Source of the DNA: CAYMAX01 sp964388595 | GTDB lineage: Bacteria > Bacteroidota > Bacteroidia > Bacteroidales > UBA932 | Length of the DNA stretch: 5,824 bases | Direction: 5' to 3' | Assembly (NCBI GenBank): GCA_964388595.1 | Contig: CAYMAX010000078.1 | Location: 1-5,824, forward strand | Shown here: positions 5,720 to 5,824 of the stretch, in pieces | How the letters are laid out: each line of letters begins with the position of its first letter | How positions within the stretch are numbered: the first letter of the stretch is position 1 | The notes under the pieces: generated by a model | Database searches by the model: none | Told to the model about the DNA's origin: nothing | Seen by the model: the letters and a program-made list of their open reading frames with translations, nothing else | Translations under genes and position numbers: made by a program

Positions 5720-5824
5720 CTCATTTTTCATTTTGCTATTGAGCTAAAGACTCGAATTAGTTGAAAACAGCTCTCTGTGGGCTCGAGCCTTTTCTGCAAA
5801 AATTGATCTCAAAAAGCTCAGAAG

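Larger units (their letters stand above)
5306..5824. other. Stretch of 519 bp without a convincing gene; palindrome-rich
   Basis: After the stem-loop this stretch contains a 10-bp palindrome TGCAATTGCA (5416-5425), two ATGTATACAT palindromes (5588 and 5661), a TATA-like TATATTAATAA (5709-5719) and the palindrome GGCTCGAGCC (5780-5789). The one open frame of note (5368-5658) is listed separately with low confidence. The density of symmetric sites suggests a regulatory or replication-related region, or the promoter region of a gene beyond the right edge. Confidence 0.5.

Noticed and set aside
5760..5800. Possible tRNA or attachment-site fragment around GGCTCGAGCC
   Set aside because: No cloverleaf can be drawn and no second copy is in the window; it is just a short palindrome.
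5744..5824. Short frames open to the right edge: on the minus strand ending at 5744 and at 5757, and on the plus strand from TTG 5761
   Set aside because: Each has only about 20-27 codons, and frames on opposite strands are equally open, so none can be called a gene fragment.

Overview
The window looks archaeal, most likely from a plasmid, virus or integrated element of a euryarchaeon (a methanogen-type host is my guess; nothing here proves it). The evidence is a primase of the archaeal/eukaryotic type (PriS-like catalytic domain plus a PriL-like cysteine domain) fused to a helicase, an archaeal-style swapped-hairpin AbrB-like protein, a winged-helix regulator, and TATA-like boxes about 25 bp upstream of starts that lack a Shine-Dalgarno sequence. 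There are no tRNA or rRNA genes, transposases or CRISPR repeats. Two runs of N (100 bases at 1372-1471 and 10 bases at 3003-3012) are assembly gaps, and both break genes.

Layout. On the minus strand, 1-1019 encodes the N-terminal 339 residues of a winged-helix protein that runs off the left edge. A short divergent control region (about 1020-1162) holds three copies of the heptamer GTTATCA/TGATAAC arranged as palindromes, plus TATA-like boxes. On the plus strand follows a tightly packed operon: an AbrB-like protein (1163-1357), a gene that starts at 1357 and is lost in the N gap, probably ending at 1591, a 107-residue protein of unknown function (1591-1914), and one very large primase-helicase gene (1914-5305) cut by the 10-N gap. 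Consecutive genes share a base at stop/start junctions (TAATG, TGATG, TAATG), which points to translational coupling. A stem-loop after 5305 may end the transcript. The last 519 bp have no convincing gene but carry several perfect palindromes, including two inverted copies of ATGTATACAT whose centres lie 73 bp apart.

How it works together (inference). This is a replication module. The large protein could unwind DNA and prime it in a single polypeptide. The AbrB-like and winged-helix proteins probably control expression or copy number from the shared divergent promoter region. The most intriguing non-gene signal is an array of AGTGCG-type heptamers inside the primase-helicase gene (4589-4859). 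It points one way on the left and the opposite way on the right of a centre near 4735, and it is read in more than one codon phase. That looks like an iteron-type binding region, possibly an origin, embedded in the gene for the initiator itself.
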